NCBI RefSeq assembly: GCF_003044565.1
Contig: NZ_POXG01000005.1
Coordinates: forward strand, 102,799-166,798
Direction: 5' to 3'
DNA: 64,000 nt
Origin: Neisseria sicca
GTDB taxonomy: Bacteria; Pseudomonadota; Gammaproteobacteria; Burkholderiales; Neisseriaceae
Part shown: positions 60,601-64,000 of the stretch, piece by piece
Layout of the letters: the number at the start of each line of letters is the position of its first letter
Position numbering within the stretch: the stretch's first letter is position 1
Made by a program: the position numbers and the translations under genes
The notes under the pieces: model-generated
What the model was told of the DNA's origin: nothing
Seen by the model: only the letters and a program-made list of their open reading frames with translations
The model's database searches: none

Positions 60601-63600
60601 CACCATCGCCATCGGCTACAATGCCCAAGCCACGCAAAACCGTGCCGTAGCCTTCGGTAAAAACGCCAAAGCGACCGCAGGCGACACCTTTGCCTTGGGC
60701 GATGCGGCAAAAGCCTCTGTCGGCAATGCTATTGCCTTCGGTAAAAACGCCAATGCCGCCCACAAAGACTCTATCGCATTGGGTGCCAATTCTGCGACTG
60801 AAGCAGCCGTTCAGACGACCTCTGCCACTGTTGGCGGTCTGACTTTCGGTAACTTCGCAGGTGCCGCGCCTGAGTCCACACTCAGCATCGGCACGGCAGG
60901 CAAAGAGCGTACGATTACCAACGTCGCCGCAGGCCGCATCAGCAACAACAGCACCGACGCAGTAAACGGCAGCCAGCTTTATGCGACTCAAAACGTCATG
61001 AATAATATCGGTACGACCGCAGTCGGCGTATTGGGTGGCAATGCAGCCATTGCGAATGACGGTACTATTACGATGTCTAACATCGGCGGTACGGGTGAGA
61101 GCACTATTCATGATGCCATTGCTTCTATCCACAACACTTCCTACAAATCGTTCAAGCTGAATACAGCTAAAACCAACAATACCAATGGTGTTGCTGAAAA
61201 CTATTCTTTGGAAGAAATTACCAATGGTGCGACCATTACGCTGGAAGCAGGTCAAAATATTCGTTTGAGCCAAAATAAAGGTGCAGTCAGCATCAATACC
61301 GTTGATGCTCCGACTTTTGCCGGCAAGATTACTGCAAATGGCGGCTTGGATATGGCAAACAACAAGATTATCAATGTTGCCAAAGGTAGTGATCCGTCTG
61401 ATGCAGTGAATTTTGAGCAGTTATCAGATGCAATTAAAAACGTCAGTGTAACTACATTGACTACGGTTAATAATTCAACACCGTTCTCTTATGTTGGTTC
61501 CAATGGCAAAATGTTGAGACGCGAAGTAACCGTTGATCCGCTGACGCAAACACGCACCGTTAAGTTTGTCGATGTAGAGGACAACTCTGTCTATACAGGC
61601 AATGACGTAACCATTGCTGCATTGAATCCGACCGATCCTCAAACTTCGACTCCGACGACTATCGGTAACGTTAAAGATGGTCAGAAGCAAAACGATGCGG
61701 TAAACGTATCGCAACTGGACAAAGTTGCCAAAGCACTTGGCACAAAGGTTAATCCTGCTGACGGCACTATTACTGCACCGGATTACACAGTCATTTCCGG
61801 CAATCCGGATAGTAGTAGCGTAGCGACTTACCATACTGTCGGAGAAGCATTAGGTGCGTTAAGCGATGCAGTCCGCACACCGCTGACGTTTGCCGCTGAT
61901 GCCGGTACTCCCTCAACTCGACGTTTGGGCAGCACTGTTACCGTTAAAGGCGGCGAGGCAGATGAAGCTAAACTGTCTGCTAACAACATCGGCGTGGTTT
62001 CAGACGACACTACCGGTACGCTCAACGTCAAACTGGCGAAAGAGTTGAAAGGTCTGACCTCGTCTGAATTTGTTGACGCAGCAGGCGGCAAAACCACCGT
62101 TGCTGCAGACGGCGTGACCGTCGGTACAGCGGCAAACCCTGTCAAACTGACGACCGAAGGTCTGTCTAACGGCGGTAAGAAAGCAACCGACATTGCTGCC
62201 GGTGTGAGCAATACCGACGCCGTCAACGTCAGCCAGCTCACTCCGTTGGCAACCGCATTGGGCGCAACCGTCAATCCGACTACCGGCGCGGTTGAAGTAC
62301 CGAATCTGGTCGTAACCAAAACCGACGGTACGCAGGTCGCACCTGCCAACACCGTACAAGGCGCGTTGGACAACATCGGTACCGAGCTGCAAAAAGGTCT
62401 GACTTTCGGCGGCGACAACACAGACAAGAATTTCGAGCGCAAACTCGGCAACCAAGTCTTGGTTAAAGGCGGTGCAGACGCGGCGAAACTGTCTGACAAC
62501 AACATCGGTGTGGTTTCAGACGACGCCAACGGTACGCTCAACGTCAAACTTGCCAAAGAGTTGCAAGGTTTGAACAGCGCACACTTTGAAACCGACGGCA
62601 GCTCTACCACTATTGGTGGCGGCAACGTTTCCATGATTGACAAAGACGGCAATATTGCCGAAACCACAGCAAACGGCATCACCCTGACTCCGGTGCCAAG
62701 CAGCGGCAAAGAAGCCGTCAGCCTGACCAAAGAGGGTCTGAACAACGGCGGCAACAAGATTACTAAGGTTGCCGAAGGCACGCTTGCTGCTGACAGCACC
62801 GATGCTGTTAACGGAGCGCAACTGTATAAAGTTGATCAGAAAGCCGATACCAACGCTGGTAATATTGCCAAAGGCATCAATATCGGCGGTACGAGCGGCA
62901 GCAACAAATACGCTCTGGGCGACACTGTCAACATCAAAGGCGACAGCAACATTGTCAGCGAAACCGTTGAAGGTGGCGTACAACTGAAACTTGCCGATAC
63001 CGTCAAAATCGGTCAAGACAGTGGCAAACCTGTCAGCATCGACGGCGTAAACGGTACTGTCAGCGGTCTGAGCAACAAAGCCTTGGGCGGTGCGGATTTC
63101 GCTACCAAAGGTCAAGCTGCGACTGAAGAGCAGTTGAACGCAGCCCAAGCCAACCTGGCGAAAATCCTCGGCGGTAACGCGGCCAACAACAACGGCAACG
63201 TCACCTTCACCGACATCGGTGGTACAGGTAAAGCCAATGTTCACGACGCGATTGCCGCGGTGAAAGAAACTGCCGAAAAAGGTTGGAACCTGAACACCAA
63301 CGAAGAAACCTCGTCTGAAAAAATCGCCGCAGGCGACACCGTGACCTTCAAAGAAGGCAAAAACATCAAAGTCAGCCGCGACGGTAAGAACATCACCGTA
63401 GCGACTTCAGACGACGTCTCCTTCAACAAAGTCACTGTTGGCGACAGCGTACTGTCCGACAACGGACTGACTGTGGGCAATGGTACGGCAGGCAACCCTG
63501 TCAGCCTGACCAAAGACGGTCTGAACAACGGCGGCAATAAAATCTCCAACGTCGCCGCAGGCGAGGCAGATAACGATGCCGTCAACGTTGCCCAGTTGAA

Positions 63601-64000
63601 AGCCAATTCAGGTCGTGTGGAAAGCGGCAACAACAACATCGTCGTTGAAACCGACAAAACAGGAGGCTCCAGCGTTTACAAAGTTTCTACCGCCAAAGAC
63701 CTGAAGGCTGACAGCCTGACTGCGGGCGAGACTGTTGTGAACAACAGCGGCGTAACCGTTGGCGACAAAGTAGCTCTGGGCAAAGACGGTTTGAAAGCAG
63801 GCGATGTGAACGTTACTGCTGACGGCATCGATGCCGGCAGCAAAGCCATCAGCAACGTTGCCAAAGGCGTAAAAGCCACCGACGCCGTCAACGTTGCCCA
63901 GTTGAACGAACAACTCGCCGCAACTGAAAAAACCACCACCGTCGTCGCCGGTAAGAACGTGACCGTCAGCGAAAAAGTGGACGGCAACAACACCGAGTAC
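57644..64000 (+). CDS. Giant trimeric autotransporter adhesin (Hia/YadA-type), 3' end beyond window
   Basis: The frame is open from ATG 57644 to the window end: 2,119 codons with no stop and no membrane anchor yet. It begins with an extended signal peptide region (MNKIYRVVWNETTQTWNAVA), then a hydrophobic core and a cleavage site near VMAA. Residues ~115-1,080 are YadA-like head repeats, dozens of (V/I)AIG or AVG units spaced about 14 residues apart. Neck/KG-type motifs (STDAINGSQLYA, STDAVNGSQLYA, and repeated DAVNVSQL or DAVNVAQL) mark head-stalk transitions. From about residue 1,430 onward, repeated blocks of ~150-200 residues alternate. In-frame DUS copies (for example near 61999, 62517, 63406) encode SDD. 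It forms homotrimers for adhesion and biofilm; the ligand is unknown. Confidence 0.92.
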   Translation, partial: MNKIYRVVWNETTQTWNAVAEFAKAHGKTASSGIGGIVASAGVRFAFTAIMSGLLLASGQVMAAANNGKTLSNGTAVPAAATDYNTCYFDTVSYNVVCGDDNTTALDFIPQDGGQPPKQGKSVAIGQGTQTRGESNVAIGPNAATAETGSIAIGSSANAAKNQTIAIGQGAATKGQADIAIGKGAGPGSSTANGRNIAIGENALQNSTNSDNVIAIGTNAGNGSDSTQSIFIGNGANGMDAKNVAIGNLSKTKGGSIAVGDSSNAQGSSSVAIGTSAATTGVAANGVAIGFNSTTSGLSAVAIGGANSTGKGANASGPASLAIMGTAVASAQRAIAVGELAVGSGAYGIAIGGKANASGSSSIAIGGSQAADKATNATGNFSTAIGYGAKTVNHDTTAVGKSSSANGLRATAFGVDSNADAENALAVGPQTAASAKGAIAVGFATQATGLSSVAVGKEAIATKETSTSLGQNSQATANNAVAIGNKAVAAGTGNIVVGTNAGVYDAAVSAGRTVGADTVYIGADSGRNAYNNERQISIGKGTGNNATGVDNIALGLRSGAFVVGANNVAIGREAGMGTDAQKLSVTSTVAIGEAAKGSSNNTVAIGKTALAEKESAVAVGTLSKASGDNSVAIGKTANALGIKAVALGVDSVAVNEKDVALGSGSVTEAHHNGDYTLNSNYTAAGTSSYGTVSVGKVDATTPTNSFTRQIQNVSAGVISATSTDAINGSQLYATNSYLLNLGKNVKDALGGSTQIDNAGNLTLNNLGGTGKANVHDALEAMNNKIDQLGGGSSSHFYSVKTTSDTRGNYNNDGATGLDALAAGADAQAAGEFAVAVGTGAQAVISNSIAIGKNATVNEDTASDASVNGLTKGEGSVAIGANTKASGTNATAVGQSSNAYGQNSFAGGQSSKALGKSSVAVGDGAQAIHDSTTAVGPYSQATAAGATALGHNTRATAFGTVAAGRQSKASASNAVALGNEADAQKDDTIAIGYNAQATQNRAVAFGKNAKATAGDTFALGDAAKASVGNAIAFGKNANAAHKDSIALGANSATEAAVQTTSATVGGLTFGNFAGAAPESTLSIGTAGKERTITNVAAGRISNNSTDAVNGSQLYATQNVMNNIGTTAVGVLGGNAAIANDGTITMSNIGGTGESTIHDAIASIHNTSYKSFKLNTAKTNNTNGVAENYSLEEITNGATITLEAGQNIRLSQNKGAVSINTVDAPTFAGKITANGGLDMANNKIINVAKGSDPSDAVNFEQLSDAIKNVSVTTLTTVNNSTPFSYVGSNGKMLRREVTVDPLTQTRTVKFVDVEDNSVYTGNDVTIAALNPTDPQTSTPTTIGNVKDGQKQNDAVNVSQLDKVAKALGTKVNPADGTITAPDYTVISGNPDSSSVATYHTVGEALGALSDAVRTPLTFAADAGTPSTRRLGSTVTVKGGEADEAKLSANNIGVVSDDTTGTLNVKLAKELKGLTSSEFVDAAGGKTTVAADGVTVGTAANPVKLTTEGLSNGGKKATDIAAGVSNTDAVNVSQLTPLATALGATVNPTTGAVEVPNLVVTKTDGTQVAPANTVQGALDNIGTELQKGLTFGGDNTDKNFERKLGNQVLVKGGADAAKLSDNNIGVVSDDANGTLNVKLAKELQGLNSAHFETDGSSTTIGGGNVSMIDKDGNIAETTANGITLTPVPSSGKEAVSLTKEGLNNGGNKITKVAEGTLAADSTDAVNGAQLYKVDQKADTNAGNIAKGINIGGTSGSNKYALGDTVNIKGDSNIVSETVEGGVQLKLADTVKIGQDSGKPVSIDGVNGTVSGLSNKALGGADFATKGQAATEEQLNAAQANLAKILGGNAANNNGNVTFTDIGGTGKANVHDAIAAVKETAEKGWNLNTNEETSSEKIAAGDTVTFKEGKNIKVSRDGKNITVATSDDVSFNKVTVGDSVLSDNGLTVGNGTAGNPVSLTKDGLNNGGNKISNVAAGEADNDAVNVAQLKANSGRVESGNNNIVVETDKTGGSSVYKVSTAKDLKADSLTAGETVVNNSGVTVGDKVALGKDGLKAGDVNVTADGIDAGSKAISNVAKGVKATDAVNVAQLNEQLAATEKTTTVVAGKNVTVSEKVDGNNTEY

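Noticed and set aside
58168..63993. Many minus-strand open frames of 100-320 codons opposite the adhesin
   Set aside because: They are caused by the repetitive, stop-poor autotransporter sequence; the plus-strand frame has the ESPR, head and neck motifs.

Overview
The window is a chromosomal segment of a commensal Neisseria, most likely of the N. mucosa / N. sicca group. The main evidence is the DNA uptake sequence (DUS). Nearly every convergent or downstream intergenic space carries AGGTCGTCTGAA, usually as an inverted pair that forms a terminator hairpin. This is the 'mucosa' dialect, not the meningococcal ATGCCGTCTGAA. Twelve Correia repeat enclosed elements (CREE, with TATAGTGGATTAA ends), an IS1655-like IS3-family element, dRS3/NIME repeats and Neisseria-type gene neighbourhoods agree with this. 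No tRNA or rRNA gene was seen. The only structured RNA gene recognised is rnpB.

Layout. 1-0.65 kb: an array of tiny (34-35 codon) paralogous genes on the minus strand, running off the left edge. 1.5-10.4 kb: housekeeping genes (rmuC, trifunctional msrAB, aldA, an orphan ABC ATPase, a NUDIX protein, beta carbonic anhydrase, nadD, rsfS). 10.5-14.5 kb: rlmH between two inverted CREEs, the DUS-receptor pilin comP, and a nitroreductase/DoxX pair divergent from a LysR regulator. 14.5-19 kb: pseudoazurin and a FecBCD-type iron/siderophore ABC importer with a Fur-box-like palindrome. 19-22 kb: an ATP-grasp gene and a decayed IS. 22-28.3 kb: PAP2 phosphatase, YheT-like hydrolase, PPK2, a fused pabB-pabC gene with a CREE inside its reading frame, and a DUF389 membrane protein. 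28.5-33 kb: mosaic repeats, then a siderophore esterase and a TonB-dependent receptor. 33.4-37.4 kb: adhE with an FNR-type promoter, a BamE-like lipoprotein and a small L,D-transpeptidase-like protein. 37.4-38.7 kb: mosaic repeats with a 366-bp tandem duplication. 38.7-42.6 kb: YejA-like binding protein, YihY membrane protein, WrbA-like flavodoxin. 42.6-44.9 kb: an AT-rich accessory pocket with DUF4189 genes and a possible toxin/immunity remnant. 45-57 kb: metG, rnpB, a repeat-stalk surface lipoprotein, xseB-ispA, mnmE, hemJ, a CYTH protein, folA, a DegV protein and ibaG. 57.6 kb to the end: the first 2,119 codons of a giant trimeric autotransporter adhesin, still open at the window end.

Functional themes. 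Iron capture: an ABC importer with a Fur-like site, and a receptor/esterase pair. Surface display: trimeric autotransporter, Slam-type lipoprotein, BamE-like lipoprotein. DNA uptake: ComP together with its target repeats. Anaerobic or redox metabolism: adhE, pseudoazurin, msrAB, WrbA, nitroreductase. The least explained parts are the mini-gene array with its paired 21-bp-spaced palindromes, the CREE domesticated into PabB, the 15-residue-periodic lipoprotein stalk, and the overlapping gene remnants in the AT-rich pocket. All functional calls come from reading the sequence and remembered family features; no database search was run.
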